Shown here: positions 10,814-19,798 of the stretch, piece after piece
How the letters are laid out: each line of letters opens with the position of its first letter
Position numbering within the stretch: position 1 is the first letter of the stretch
From: Allobosea sp. Root483D1
GTDB lineage: Bacteria > Pseudomonadota > Alphaproteobacteria > Rhizobiales > Beijerinckiaceae
Direction of reading: 5' to 3'
DNA: 64,000 bases
Assembly: GCF_001429505.1 (NCBI RefSeq)
Contig: NZ_LMJW01000004.1
Coordinates: 262,835-326,834 of the forward strand
Position numbers and translations under genes: made by a program
The notes under the pieces: generated by a model
Database searches by the model: none
Told to the model about the DNA's origin: nothing
What the model saw: only the letters and a program-made list of their open reading frames with translations

Positions 10814-11717
10814 CCTCGCAAAGCTGCGCCAGCGCCTCCGCGAAGGCGCGCGCGGCCGGGCCCATCGCCTCGTCGAGGCGGTGGGCGAGATAGGCTTCGG
10901 CCGGAAGCTGGGCATTCCGGCCGAGCGCCCTGGTCGCGACCCGGACCAGCCTGCCCTCGGCAAGGTCGCGCTCGATCAGCCAGTTCGGTAGCCGCCCCCA
11001 GCCGAGCCCGGCCAGGATCATCGCATGCTTGGTGTCCTGCCCGGTGACGCGGCAGGTCTGCGGCGAGAGCACGCCGAAATCCTGCGCGCCCGAGATCGGC
11101 GTCGGGTCGATCTGCACGATCTGGAGATGCTGGGCGAGCTCGGAGCGGGTCAAAAGGCGCCCGTCGCCGGCCAGGGCGAGCGGATGCGTCGCCGCGACGA
11201 CAGCGATCATCTCGATCGATGTCAGCGCCTCGATCGCGATGCGCGGATCGCGGAAATTCTCGCCGACCGTGATGGCGAGCGCGCTGCGCCGCTCAAGCAA
11301 GGCCGCGATCGGTCCGCCGAGCGGCTCGATGGCGAGCCGGATCGAGACCGACGGATAGCGCTCGCGCAGGCCGGCGAGGGCGGCGCCGATCAGCGGGGAG
11401 GGGAACAGCACGTCGATCGTCAGCGACAGCTCGATCTCGACGCCTTGGCTCAGGCCATGTGCGCGCGCTTTCAGCGCACCGACGCGCAGCAGCACCTCCC
11501 GGATGTCGGCGAGCAGGGCTCGTCCCTCCGCCGTCAGGGCGGGCCGGTGGCCGGAGCGGTCGAACAGGATGAGGCCGAGCTGCGTTTCGAGATTGGCGAT
11601 CGCATGGCTGATCGCAGACTGGGCCCGTGACAGCCGCGTCGCGGCCGAGCGGAAGCTGCCGGCTTCGGCGACGGTGACGAAGGTTCGCATCTGGTCGAGG
11701 GTGAGCGCATCGAGCAT
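10797..11717 (-). CDS. LysR-family transcriptional regulator
   Basis: The 306-residue protein has the LysR N-terminal winged helix: [20 protein letters not shown], then [20 protein letters not shown] and [16 protein letters not shown] periplasmic-binding-like effector domain follows from about residue 90. The start at 11717 ([10 protein letters not shown]) gives the normal LysR N-terminus; an in-frame extension to 11747 is possible but not needed. It is divergent from an MFS exporter with a candidate LysR box between them, so it probably controls that exporter. The effector is unknown. Confidence 0.9.
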   Translation of the reverse strand: MLDALTLDQMRTFVTVAEAGSFRSAATRLSRAQSAISHAIANLETQLGLILFDRSGHRPALTAEGRALLADIREVLLRVGALKARAHGLSQGVEIELSLTIDVLFPSPLIGAALAGLRERYPSVSIRLAIEPLGGPIAALLERRSALAITVGENFRDPRIAIEALTSIEMIAVVAATHPLALAGDGRLLTRSELAQHLQIVQIDPTPISGAQDFGVLSPQTCRVTGQDTKHAMILAGLGWGRLPNWLIERDLAEGRLVRVATRALGRNAQLPAEAYLAHRLDEAMGPAARAFAEALAQLCEVRARP

Positions 11718-11749
11718 GATCGATTTCCTTGATCGACTCGATGCCAATT

Positions 11750-11766
11750 ATCTCACTTTTCGAGAT
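11750..11766. promoter_or_regulatory. Candidate LysR-type operator between the regulator and the MFS gene
   Basis: ATCTC and GAGAT form a perfect inverted repeat around seven bases, and the sequence contains the LysR consensus T-N11-A. It sits 33 bp upstream of the regulator start and 98 bp upstream of the MFS start, the usual place for shared autoregulation. Identified by eye only. Confidence 0.45.
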
Positions 11767-11864
11767 CGATGGAAAACCGCATCTCCGGGCGACGCGGTAG
11801 TGCGATCCGAGGAACAGAGCATGGCCGGTCATCCCGCTCAGATCATCGTCGCGAGATCGCGCTC

Positions 11865-13061
11865 ATGACAGCCGCCGTCGCAACGCCCGGGGCCAGGACC
11901 GACTGGCTCGCCGTCACGGTCGTGGTCGCCAGTGGCATCGTCGCGGCGCTGCAGGTCGGCAAAGCCGCGATCGCGATGCCGCTGGTCCAGGCCGAGTTCG
12001 GGCTCGATCTCGGCACGCTCGGCTGGCTCGCCTCGATCTTCGCCGTGCTCGGCATGGTCGGCGGCATCCCGGTCGGCACGCTCGCCATCGGCCTCGGCGC
12101 GCGGCGCGTTCTGCTGCTCGGCCTGTTGGCCGTTGCGGTCGGCGCTTTCCTGGGCGCCGCGGCGCCGCGCTTTCCGATGCTGCTGGCCTCGCGCGTGCTC
12201 GAAGGCTTCGGCTTCCTGCTGATCACCATTGCCGGGCCGGCCATGTTGCAGCGTGTCGCCAGCCCCGCCCAGCGCGACATCGCCATGGCGCTGTGGAGCT
12301 GCTTCATGCCGACCGGTATCGCGCTCGCCATGCTTGCCGGGCTCTGGCTCACCGACTGGCGCATGATCTGGCGGGTCACCGGCGCTCTCGCGGTCGTCGC
12401 GATCGTGCTGACCGTGCTCACGGTGCCGAACCCCAGCGGCGGTACGCGTCCATCCTGGTCGGCTCTCGCCGGCGATGCCGGCGCGGTGCTGAGCGCGCGT
12501 GGGCCACTGCTGCTGGGCCTCACCTTTGCGCTCTATGCGCTGATGTTCTTTGCCCTGTTCAGCTTCCTGCCTGTGCTGCTGATGCAGCGCATGCAGGTCT
12601 CGCTCGCGACCGCCGGCCTGCTCGGTGCGCTCGCCAGCGCCGTCAACATCATCGGCAACCTCACCGCCGGCATGCTCCTGGCGCGCGGCGTCTCGCGTGT
12701 CAGCCTGATCATCGCCGCGAGCCTCGTCATGGGGCTGTCCGCTATCGGCATCTTCCTTGGCCTGCTGCCGGACACCGCGACCTTCCTGCTTTGCGCGCTG
12801 TTCTCGATGGTCGGCGGGATCATCCCTGCGACATTGCTGTCCTCGGCGCCGGTGCTCGCGCCGACGGCGGCGTTGACCCCGGTCGTCGTCGGCCTGCTGA
12901 TGCAGGGCAGCAATCTTGGCCAGGTCGTCGGCCCGGTCGCCATCGGCGGCGTCATCGAGGCGCTGGGCTGGCCCTCGGCAGCCGGTCTGGTCAGCGGCGC
13001 GGCCGTGCTGGCCATTGTGACAGCGCTCGGTCTGCGCGGAATGCGCAGGCGGGCGGCCTAG
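11865..13061 (+). CDS. MFS transporter (CynX/NarK-like, probable efflux)
   Basis: The 398-residue protein is very hydrophobic and has about twelve membrane segments, beginning WLAVTVVVASGIVAALQVGK. The first-half loop GIPVGTLAIGLGARRVLLLG corresponds to the MFS motif between segments 2 and 3. It belongs to the major facilitator superfamily, moving small solutes by proton coupling; no substrate can be inferred. Start 11865 is chosen because the hydrophobic segment follows about 14 residues later, with no convincing Shine-Dalgarno for the upstream ATGs. Its divergence from the LysR gene suggests inducible export. Confidence 0.85.
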   Translation: MTAAVATPGARTDWLAVTVVVASGIVAALQVGKAAIAMPLVQAEFGLDLGTLGWLASIFAVLGMVGGIPVGTLAIGLGARRVLLLGLLAVAVGAFLGAAAPRFPMLLASRVLEGFGFLLITIAGPAMLQRVASPAQRDIAMALWSCFMPTGIALAMLAGLWLTDWRMIWRVTGALAVVAIVLTVLTVPNPSGGTRPSWSALAGDAGAVLSARGPLLLGLTFALYALMFFALFSFLPVLLMQRMQVSLATAGLLGALASAVNIIGNLTAGMLLARGVSRVSLIIAASLVMGLSAIGIFLGLLPDTATFLLCALFSMVGGIIPATLLSSAPVLAPTAALTPVVVGLLMQGSNLGQVVGPVAIGGVIEALGWPSAAGLVSGAAVLAIVTALGLRGMRRRAA

Positions 13062-13066
13062 CTGCG

Positions 13067-13690
13067 TCAGCCGAGCCGCGAATCGCTCTCCCAGCCGGCG
13101 CGGACCAGCTCCGGCACCTCGTGCTCTTCTTCGGGATAGCCGAGGCAGAGATAGCCGATCAGCTTCCACTCAGGGGGAGCGCCGACGATTGCAGCGATCT
13201 CGGCCGGGTCGAGGATCGAGACCCAACCGAGGCCGAGCCCATGGGCGCGCGCGGCGAGCCAGAACTGCGTGATTGCCGCGACGACCGAATAATCCAGCAT
13301 CTCCGGCATGGTCCGCCGGCCGAGGCCATGGCCCTGTGCCGTCACATGGTCGCAGAACACCGCGAACTGCACCGGCGCCTCGCACAGGCCCTCGAGCTTG
13401 AGGCGGGCATAGAGCGCGGCGCGCTCGCCCTCGAAATCGGCCAGAGCCTCCGCATTGCAGCGGGAAAAGCTGGCCTGCACCGCGCTGCGCTGCTCGGGAT
13501 CGGTGACCTCCAGCCAGCGCCAGGGCTGCGAATGGCCGACCGAAGGGGAGAGCTGCATCAGATCGAGCAGCTTTGCCCGCAGCTCTTCCGGTACCGGCTC
13601 GCGCCGGAAGCGCCGGACATCGCGGCGCCAGGCGATCAATTCGCCGAGCTTGTCGCGGAAGTCGCCATCGAAGACGGGCGGCGCGGTCAC
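13067..13690 (-). CDS. bluB: 5,6-dimethylbenzimidazole synthase BluB
   Basis: BluB breaks down reduced FMN with oxygen to make 5,6-dimethylbenzimidazole, the lower ligand of vitamin B12. The 207-residue nitroreductase-fold protein shows the FMN-contacting WRRDVRRF at about residues 20-27, LSPSVGHSQPWRW at about 48-60, and YLCLGYPEEE near the end. The GTG start at 13690 overlaps the cobB stop by four bases (GTGA). It is the last gene of the cobL-cobE-cobM-cobB-bluB run and implies aerobic, self-sufficient cobalamin synthesis. Confidence 0.95.
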   Translation of the reverse strand: MTAPPVFDGDFRDKLGELIAWRRDVRRFRREPVPEELRAKLLDLMQLSPSVGHSQPWRWLEVTDPEQRSAVQASFSRCNAEALADFEGERAALYARLKLEGLCEAPVQFAVFCDHVTAQGHGLGRRTMPEMLDYSVVAAITQFWLAARAHGLGLGWVSILDPAEIAAIVGAPPEWKLIGYLCLGYPEEEHEVPELVRAGWESDSRLG

Positions 13691-15012
13691 GCCCCCTCCC
13701 GCACCGCGATCGCGTGGAAGAAGGAGCCGGAGGTCAGGCCGCGGCGGCTGCCGGCCGGCACGGGAGCCGAGCCATGCGGGTCGGTGACCACCGCGAAGGG
13801 CGGATCCTCGCCTTGCGAGATCACGGTCGCATAGTGGAACTCGTGCCCGCTGAGGCGATCGCCTGCGAGGCCGAGCGGCCCGTCCGTGGCGAGCGCCGCA
13901 TTGCGATAGCCGAGGTTCATCTTGCGCTTGGCGAAGCTGGTCTCGACCGCGAGCAGACCGGCCATGGCATGGCTGACGCCATCGGCATCGATCAGGCTCT
14001 TGCCCAGCACCATATAGCCGCCGCACTCGCCATGGACCGGGCGGGTCCGGGCGAAATCACGCAGGCCGTCGAGGAAGCGCGAGGCGGCGGCGAGCCGGCC
14101 GGCATGCAGCTCGGGGTAGCCGCCCGGCAGCCAGCAGGCATCGCAGGATTCGGGCGGCGGCTCGTCGGCGAGCGGCGAGAACGGTACGAGCTCGGCGCCT
14201 TGCGCGAGCCAGCCCGCCTCGACATGCGGATAGACGAAGCTGAAAGCGGCGTCGCGGGCGATCGCAAGGCGCTTGCCCGGCGCCGGCAGCGGGATCGTCT
14301 GGCGTGTGGAAGCCGGCAAGGCGGTCGCACCGGCAGCCGCGAGGACGGCGTCGAGATCGACCGCCGCCGCGATGGCATCGGCAAGCGCATCGAGGCGCTG
14401 GTGCAGGTCCTCGGTCTCGCCGGCCTGGACCAGGCCGAGATGGCGCTCGGGCAGGATCAGGCTCGCTTCGCGCGGCAAGGCGCCGAGAACGGGGAGGCCG
14501 ATCTTCTCTATGCCGGCCGTGGCAAGGCGGCGATGGCGCTCGCTCGCGACCTTGTTGAGGATCACCCCGGCGATACGGATGCGCTTGTCATAGGCCATGC
14601 AGCCGAGCGCGACCGCGCCAGCCGATTGCGCCTGCCCGGAGACGTCGACGACGAGCACGACCGGCCAGCCGAGCAGCGCCGCGATGTCGGCGCTGGCGCC
14701 GGTATGGCCGTCTGGACCGGGAACACCGTCGAACAGCCCCATCGAGCCCTCGGCGACGATGATGTCAGCGTCCTTTGCCGCCGCGTTCGCGATCTGGCCG
14801 AGCAGCGCGTCGGCCATCGCATAGCTGTCGAGATTGGCGCTGGGCGCGCCTGTCGCGGCGGCGTGGAAGGCCGGGTCGATATAATCAGGCCCGCATTTGA
14901 GCCCGCGCACCTTCAGGCCGCGCCGGGACAGCGCCCGCTGCAGGCCGAGCGTGATCGTGGTCTTGCCCGAGCCGGAACGCGGCGCGGCGATGAGGAGACC
15001 CGTTGCCGTCAT
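13687..15012 (-). CDS. cobB: (Hydrogeno)cobyrinic acid a,c-diamide synthase CobB
   Basis: CobB amidates the a and c side chains of hydrogenobyrinic acid using glutamine and ATP. The 441-residue protein has an N-terminal DTBS-like ATPase domain with P-loop [14 protein letters not shown] at about residues 9-22. The C-terminal type I glutamine amidotransferase domain carries the nucleophile motif [12 protein letters not shown] near residue 330 and the family [10 protein letters not shown] at the end. It overlaps cobM upstream and bluB downstream by four bases each, so the block is translated as a unit. Confidence 0.96.
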   Translation of the reverse strand: MTATGLLIAAPRSGSGKTTITLGLQRALSRRGLKVRGLKCGPDYIDPAFHAAATGAPSANLDSYAMADALLGQIANAAAKDADIIVAEGSMGLFDGVPGPDGHTGASADIAALLGWPVVLVVDVSGQAQSAGAVALGCMAYDKRIRIAGVILNKVASERHRRLATAGIEKIGLPVLGALPREASLILPERHLGLVQAGETEDLHQRLDALADAIAAAVDLDAVLAAAGATALPASTRQTIPLPAPGKRLAIARDAAFSFVYPHVEAGWLAQGAELVPFSPLADEPPPESCDACWLPGGYPELHAGRLAAASRFLDGLRDFARTRPVHGECGGYMVLGKSLIDADGVSHAMAGLLAVETSFAKRKMNLGYRNAALATDGPLGLAGDRLSGHEFHYATVISQGEDPPFAVVTDPHGSAPVPAGSRRGLTSGSFFHAIAVREGA

Positions 15013-15776
15013 TCCTGGCCTCCACTTGGCCTGAAGCGCCGGTCATAGCCAGCCGAGTAGAGCGCGCTCTCGGAAAAGTCCTCCGCCGCCAGCGCCGGGC
15101 CGACCAGAATCAGCGCGGTCCGCTCCAGCTCTGCCGTCCGAACCTGCCCTGCTATGTCGGAAAGCTGTCCGCGCAGGATGCGCTCCTCCGGCCAGGAGGC
15201 ACGGAAGACGACAGCGACCGGGCACTCGGCGCCATAGAAGGGGGTGAGTTCATCCACGACCTGCTCGATGACATGGATCGAGAGATGGATCGCGAGCGTC
15301 GCGCCCGAGGCCGCGAAGGTCGCGAGCTTTTCGGTCTCCGGCATGGCCGAGGCACGGCCGGAGGTGCGCGTCAGCACCAGCGATTGCGCGACGCCGGGCA
15401 GCGTCAGCTCGCGCTTGAGCGCGGCAGCCGCGGCGGCGAAGGCCGGCACGCCCGGCGTGATCTCATAGGGGATGCCGAGCTGATCGAGCCGGCGCATCTG
15501 CTCGCCGGTTGCGCTCCAGATCGAGATATCGCCGGAATGCAGCCGGGCGACGTCCTTGCCTTCTGCATGGGCGTTCTGGATTTCGGCGATGATCGCGTCG
15601 AGGTCGAGCGGGGCGGTGTCGACGATGCGCGCGCCCGGCGGGCACCAGCCGAGCATCGCCTTGGGGATCAGCGAGCCCGCATAGAGACAGACCGGGCAGG
15701 CGCCGATCAGTTCGCGCCCGCGCAGGGTGATGAGATCGACCGCGCCGGGACCGGCGCCGATGAAGTGGACGGTCAC
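15009..15776 (-). CDS. cobM: Precorrin-4 C11-methyltransferase CobM
   Basis: CobM adds the S-adenosylmethionine methyl at C-11 of precorrin-4. The 255-residue protein starts [20 protein letters not shown], the tetrapyrrole-methylase N-terminus with its GAGPG loop, and contains [19 protein letters not shown] (about 99-117) and [17 protein letters not shown]. These are the motifs of the CobM/CbiF branch. It overlaps cobB and cobE by four bases on each side. Its position between CobE and CobB fits the aerobic pathway. Confidence 0.96.
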   Translation of the reverse strand: MTVHFIGAGPGAVDLITLRGRELIGACPVCLYAGSLIPKAMLGWCPPGARIVDTAPLDLDAIIAEIQNAHAEGKDVARLHSGDISIWSATGEQMRRLDQLGIPYEITPGVPAFAAAAAALKRELTLPGVAQSLVLTRTSGRASAMPETEKLATFAASGATLAIHLSIHVIEQVVDELTPFYGAECPVAVVFRASWPEERILRGQLSDIAGQVRTAELERTALILVGPALAAEDFSESALYSAGYDRRFRPSGGQE

Positions 15777-16153
15777 GCGGCGCTCCGGGCGAGAGCGCAG
15801 GTGACGCGGGCGGTGGCGATGCGCGGCTGGATCAGGGTCGCGCCCGGCCCGGCAGCGGCCAGCGCTGCCGCCTCGGCGACCGAGCCGACGCCATAGAGGC
15901 CGGAAATCCGGGTCGAGCGCGTCGCGCAGGAGGCCTCGAAGCCGGCGAGTGCTTCGTCGGGGATGGCGATGAGAGTGAGATCATGTGCCTGCGCGACGGC
16001 GGTCAGCCCCGGCTCGTCCCGGCGGGAGGCCAGGGTGGCGAGGCGCGCCAAAGCGGAAGGCGAGAGACCGGCGGCCGTCAGAGTCTGGTCGAGGCATGCC
16101 TCAACCTCTGCTGCCGGCGTCCCCGGACGCAATCCGATCCCGGCTGTGATCAT
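15773..16153 (-). CDS. cobE: Cobalamin biosynthesis protein CobE (CbiG C-terminal-like)
   Basis: The 126-residue protein matches the small CobE/GbiG C-terminal family found in aerobic cobalamin loci: [20 protein letters not shown] at the start, [20 protein letters not shown] in the middle, and [15 protein letters not shown] near residue 88. Its biochemical role is not firmly settled; a helper function in the ring-contraction section of the pathway has been proposed. It ends in a four-base overlap with cobM. A palindromic repeat element occupies the 151 bp between it and cobL. Confidence 0.88.
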   Translation of the reverse strand: MITAGIGLRPGTPAAEVEACLDQTLTAAGLSPSALARLATLASRRDEPGLTAVAQAHDLTLIAIPDEALAGFEASCATRSTRISGLYGVGSVAEAAALAAAGPGATLIQPRIATARVTCALARSAA

Positions 16154-16170
16154 GTCTCAAACCTCTCCCG

Positions 16171-16275
16171 GTCGTCCCGGGCGACCGAAGGGAGACCCGG
16201 GATCCATTCCGGAGCCTTGCCGAATGAGGTTCCGGAATGGATCCCGGATCTCCGCTTCGCTGCGTCCGGGATGAC
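16171..16275. repeat. Imperfect 105-bp palindromic repeat element between cobL and cobE
   Basis: The left arm (16171-16213) and the reverse complement of the right arm (16231-16275) are nearly the same sequence, beginning GTCGTCCCGG or GTCATCCCGG and ending GGGATCCATTCCGGA. This gives a long hairpin with a 17-base loop. Such elements are widespread between genes in Hyphomicrobiales. Here it could form a stem in the transcript between cobL and cobE and affect mRNA stability or termination. Confidence 0.8.
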
Positions 16276-16304
16276 AGAGAGCATTGTGGCAATCGCGCGT
16301 GCGT

Positions 16305-17555
16305 TCACGGCTTCACCACCCGCCATTGCGTCACCGCCATCTGGGCGCGCCAGCCATGCATCGTCCCGATCGGATCGAGATGCGCAACGCCGATGCGGCG
16401 CAGATTGCCGCCATGGACGGCGAACAGCGCGGCGAGCCTGGCCTCGCCCTCGATCGTCACCGCATTCGCTACCAGTCGTCCGCGCGGCTTCAGCGCCGCG
16501 AAGGCAGCTTCGAACACGCCGGGATCGGTCAGCCCGCCGCCGATGAAGACGGCGTCCGGCGAGGCTTTTCCGGCGAAGCTCTCGGGCGCCTTGCCCTCGA
16601 CCACTTCGAGCGGCGGCGCGCCGAGTGCGAGCCGGTTGCGGGCGATGCGGGCGGCGCGCTCCGGCCGCTCCTCGAAGGCGATGGCGCGGCTGTGGCGGTG
16701 GCGCAGGCTCCATTCGATGCCGATCGAGCCCGAGCCCGCGCCGATATCCCAGAGCAGTTCGCCGGCGCGCGGCGCCAGCGCCGACAGCGTGATCGCGCGG
16801 ATATCGGCCTTGGTCAGCTGGCCGTCATGCTCGAACCAGTCGTCGGAGAGGCCGGTCGCCAGCGGCAGGATGCGGGCATCGCGGCTGGCGACGACGCTGA
16901 TCGCCAGCATGTTGAGCGGCACGATGCCGTCGAGCGCGAAGCTGTCGGCGCGGGCCTCGCGGATGCGCTCGTTCGGGCCGCCAATCGTTTCCAGCACGGT
17001 GATCGTGCTTTCGCCGAAGCCGCGGGCGCTCATCAGCTGGGCCACTGCGAGCGGTGTCGAATCGTCCCAGGACAGGGCCAGAACCCGCGCGCCCGGCTGG
17101 AGAAAAGGGATGATCCTCTGAAGGGCGCGGCCATGCAGCGAGACCAGCCCGCATTCTTCCTGCGGCCAGCGCATGCGCGTGCAGGCCATGGAGAAGGAGG
17201 ACAGCTGCGGGATGACGCGCATCTCGGCCGCCGGCACCGCCTTGGTCAGCCCGGCGCCGATGCCGTAATGGAACGGATCGCTGGTCGCGAGGACGCAGAC
17301 ATTCCGGCCCTTTTCGGCCAGAATCGCCGGCAGCGCATTGCGGAAAGGCTGCGGCCAGGGCCGCGCGTCGCCGGGGACATCGCCGATCAATTTGAGATGG
17401 CGCTCGCCGCCGAAGACGATCTCGGCGCTCTCCAGCGCCGTCAGCGCCTCGGCGCAGAGGCCGGCACGGCCATCCTCGCCGAGCCCGACCAGCGAAAGCC
17501 AAGGGCCGGGCGGTGCGCTCGACAGTTTGGTCGTTTCAGGCGAAAACTGTTCCAT
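16305..17555 (-). CDS. cobL: Precorrin-6Y C5,15-methyltransferase (decarboxylating) CobL
   Basis: CobL methylates C-5 and C-15 of precorrin-6Y and decarboxylates the C-12 acetate. The 416-residue protein is the usual fusion: an N-terminal CbiE-type domain starting WLSLVGLGEDGRAGLCAEAL near residue 20, and a C-terminal CbiT-type SAM domain with LLWDIGAGSGSIGIEW near residue 250 and VFIGGGLTDPG. Start 17555 is supported by GAGGA five bases before the ATG. That start codon shares the CATG at 17553-17556 with the divergent cobK, so neither gene has a leader outside the other's coding sequence. Confidence 0.95.
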   Translation of the reverse strand: MEQFSPETTKLSSAPPGPWLSLVGLGEDGRAGLCAEALTALESAEIVFGGERHLKLIGDVPGDARPWPQPFRNALPAILAEKGRNVCVLATSDPFHYGIGAGLTKAVPAAEMRVIPQLSSFSMACTRMRWPQEECGLVSLHGRALQRIIPFLQPGARVLALSWDDSTPLAVAQLMSARGFGESTITVLETIGGPNERIREARADSFALDGIVPLNMLAISVVASRDARILPLATGLSDDWFEHDGQLTKADIRAITLSALAPRAGELLWDIGAGSGSIGIEWSLRHRHSRAIAFEERPERAARIARNRLALGAPPLEVVEGKAPESFAGKASPDAVFIGGGLTDPGVFEAAFAALKPRGRLVANAVTIEGEARLAALFAVHGGNLRRIGVAHLDPIGTMHGWRAQMAVTQWRVVKP

Positions 17556-18315
17556 GACGGTCCTCATCCTTGGCGGCACCAGCGAAGCGGCTGCGCTCGA
17601 TCAGCTCCTGGCTGAACAGGCACCCGAGATTCGCGCCGTGATCTCGCTCGCAGGCCATACCTCCGACCCGCGCCCTCTGTCCTTGCCGACCCGCACCGGC
17701 GGCTTCGGCGGTATTGCCGGCCTCAGGCAATATCTCCTCGACGAGGGTGTCGTCGCCGTCATCGACGCGACCCACCCCTTCGCCGCGATCATGCCGTATC
17801 ATGCCGAGGCCGCCTGCAAGGCGGAAGGCGTGCCGTTGCTGGCGATCAGGCGCGAATCCTGGAAGCCGCAGGCTAACGACCGCTGGAAATGCGTGCCCGA
17901 CATCGACGCCGCCGTCGAGGCGCTCGGAGACGAGCCGCGCCGCGTCTTCCTGACCATCGGCCGGCTCGAATTGCCGCATGTCTTCGCCGCCCCGCAGCAC
18001 CATTACCTGATCCGCGTGATCGAGCCCGTGAACGACCTGCCTTTGCCGCACGCCAAGGTGCTGCAGCAGCGCGGTCCGTTCGAAGCCGAGGCGGAAGAGA
18101 AGCTGATGCGGGAGGAGGGCATCGAGGTCCTCGTCAGCAAGAATGCCGGCGGGCCGATGACGCTCGGCAAGCTCGTCGCGGCGCGACGGCTCGGACTTCC
18201 GGTGGTGATGGTCGAGCGGCCGCCCAAGCCCGATGTCGAGACCGTCGAGCATATCGATCAGGTCCTGCCCTGGCTGGTGACGCAGGGGCTCTTCGTCACC
18301 GAGCGCGGCGTATAG
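17554..18315 (+). CDS. cobK: Precorrin-6A reductase CobK
   Basis: CobK reduces precorrin-6A to precorrin-6B with NADPH. The 253-residue protein begins MTVLILGGTSEAAALDQLL, the classic CobK N-terminus, and contains VIDATHPFAAIMPYHAEAAC at about residues 68-87 and ISKNAGG-type VLVSKNAGGPMTLGKL near 190-205. It is the only plus-strand gene inside this minus-strand cob block. Its start overlaps the cobL start, and its last 58 bp lie antisense to the end of cobJ. Its promoter must therefore lie inside cobL; only a weak upstream AGG is visible as ribosome binding site. Confidence 0.96.
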   Translation: MTVLILGGTSEAAALDQLLAEQAPEIRAVISLAGHTSDPRPLSLPTRTGGFGGIAGLRQYLLDEGVVAVIDATHPFAAIMPYHAEAACKAEGVPLLAIRRESWKPQANDRWKCVPDIDAAVEALGDEPRRVFLTIGRLELPHVFAAPQHHYLIRVIEPVNDLPLPHAKVLQQRGPFEAEAEEKLMREEGIEVLVSKNAGGPMTLGKLVAARRLGLPVVMVERPPKPDVETVEHIDQVLPWLVTQGLFVTERGV

Positions 18316-19049
18316 ACGATCGGGTTCGCCCCTTCGCGGGCGATCAATCGCGTCGCGCTGGCGCCGATCATCACCAAGGTCGCCATGTCGGCGCTGTCTG
18401 CCGCCGCGACTGCCTCGGCGAGCATCAGGATGCGCAGGTTCTCGTCGGGCCGCCCGACAGCGCGGGCGAAGATCACCGGTGTTTCGGGCGCGCGGATCGT
18501 CGCTGCCAGCTCCAGCGCCTTGCCGAGCTGCCAGGGCCGCGCCTTCGAGATCGGGTTGTAGAGCGAGATCACGAAATCGGCGGTGAGGGCCGCGCTGAGC
18601 CTGGCGGTCACGACTTCCCAGGGCTTGAGATTGTCCGAGAGCGAGATCGCGCAGAAATCGCCGCCGAGCGGGGCGCCGGCCTTGGCTGCCGCCGCCAGCA
18701 TGGCGGTGATGCCGGGCTCGACGCTGATCGGAAGCTTGCGCCAGGACGGCTCGCCCGCTTCCAGCGCCTCGAACACCGCCGCCGCCATGGCGAAGACGCC
18801 GGGATCGCCGCCGGATACGACGGCGACGGCTCGGCCTTCAGCGGCCAGCATCAGCGCATGCCGGGCGCGGTCGACCTCGACGCGGTTGTCGGAGGCATGC
18901 TTGGTCTGACCCGCGCGCACCGGCACGCGGTCGAGATAGGGCCCATAGCCGACGAGATCGCTGGCGGCCTCGAGCGCGGCCAGCGCCGACGGCGTGAGGT
19001 AGCGCGCCTCGCCCGGTCCGAGGCCGATGATGGCGAGCGAGCCGGTCAC
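18258..19049 (-). CDS. cobJ: Precorrin-3B C17-methyltransferase CobJ
   Basis: CobJ methylates C-17 of precorrin-3B and contracts the ring. The 263-residue protein starts VTGSLAIIGLGPGEARYLTP and contains VVSGGDPGVFAMAAAVFEAL near residues 75-94, ITAMLAAAAKAGAPLGGDF, and SLYNPISKARPWQ, all typical of CobJ/CbiH. The GTG at 19049 overlaps the cobI stop by four bases and gives the standard N-terminus. The final 58 bp overlap the 3' end of cobK on the opposite strand. Confidence 0.95.
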   Translation of the reverse strand: MTGSLAIIGLGPGEARYLTPSALAALEAASDLVGYGPYLDRVPVRAGQTKHASDNRVEVDRARHALMLAAEGRAVAVVSGGDPGVFAMAAAVFEALEAGEPSWRKLPISVEPGITAMLAAAAKAGAPLGGDFCAISLSDNLKPWEVVTARLSAALTADFVISLYNPISKARPWQLGKALELAATIRAPETPVIFARAVGRPDENLRILMLAEAVAAADSADMATLVMIGASATRLIAREGANPIVYTPRSVTKSPCVTSQGRT

Positions 19050-19798
19050 AGCCGCCGTCCTTCGCCGGGCACGAGGATCATCGAGAAATACGGCGCCTCG
19101 TCGTCGCCCTTGTCGGCGAGCCGCGTCACCACCTGCCCGGCCATGGTGGCGCGCTCGACATAGATGGCGCGGTTGATCAGCCCGGCCGCCTGCAGCGCGC
19201 GGCGCACTTTGGGCAGGTTGCGGCCGAGCTTCATGATCACGGCGGCGTCGGTATCGACCAGCCGGCGCGTCAATTCGCTCTCGGCGAGCGTGCCGGGCAC
19301 TACGGTCATGACGTCGTCGCCCCAGCTGATCGGGGCCTCGGCGCGGGCCCAGGCGCCGGCCATGCCGGTCACGCCCGGCACCACCTCGGTCGGGAAGCGG
19401 TGGGCGAGGCGGCGCCACAGATGCATGAAGGAGCCGTAGAAGAACGGGTCGCCGTCGCAGAGCACGGCAACGCTGCGGCCGGCCGCCATCTCGCCGGCGA
19501 GCTGTTCAGCCGCCTCGTCGTAGAAGGCAGCGATCGGCCCGGTATAGCCCTCGTCCTCGACCGGCACCTCGATCGTAACCGGGAAAGCGAGCTCGATCTC
19601 GCGGGCCGGATCGGGCGCGATGATCGCGTCGGCCGTGACGCGGGCATTGCCGCGCCGGCCGCGCTTGCAGAAGTGAACGAGACGGTCGGCCTTGAGGATC
19701 ACATCACGGGCACGCACGGTCATGTAGTCGGGATCGCCCGGACCGAGGCCGACACCATAGAGCAGGGTGCGGGGCGCTTCTTCGCTCACGCCGCTCAC
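19046..19798 (-). CDS. cobI: Precorrin-2 C20-methyltransferase CobI
   Basis: CobI adds a methyl at C-20 of precorrin-2, the entry step of the corrin branch. The 250-residue protein has LLYGVGLGPGDPDYMTVRAR at about residues 12-31, SVAVLCDGDPFFYGSFMHLW near 107-126, and EVVPGVTGMAGAWARAEAPI, the family motifs in order. A GTG at 19798 overlaps the cobH stop (GTGA) and is preferred; a second GTG three codons later is also possible. It is translationally coupled to cobH and cobJ. Confidence 0.95.
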   Translation of the reverse strand: MSGVSEEAPRTLLYGVGLGPGDPDYMTVRARDVILKADRLVHFCKRGRRGNARVTADAIIAPDPAREIELAFPVTIEVPVEDEGYTGPIAAFYDEAAEQLAGEMAAGRSVAVLCDGDPFFYGSFMHLWRRLAHRFPTEVVPGVTGMAGAWARAEAPISWGDDVMTVVPGTLAESELTRRLVDTDAAVIMKLGRNLPKVRRALQAAGLINRAIYVERATMAGQVVTRLADKGDDEAPYFSMILVPGEGRRL

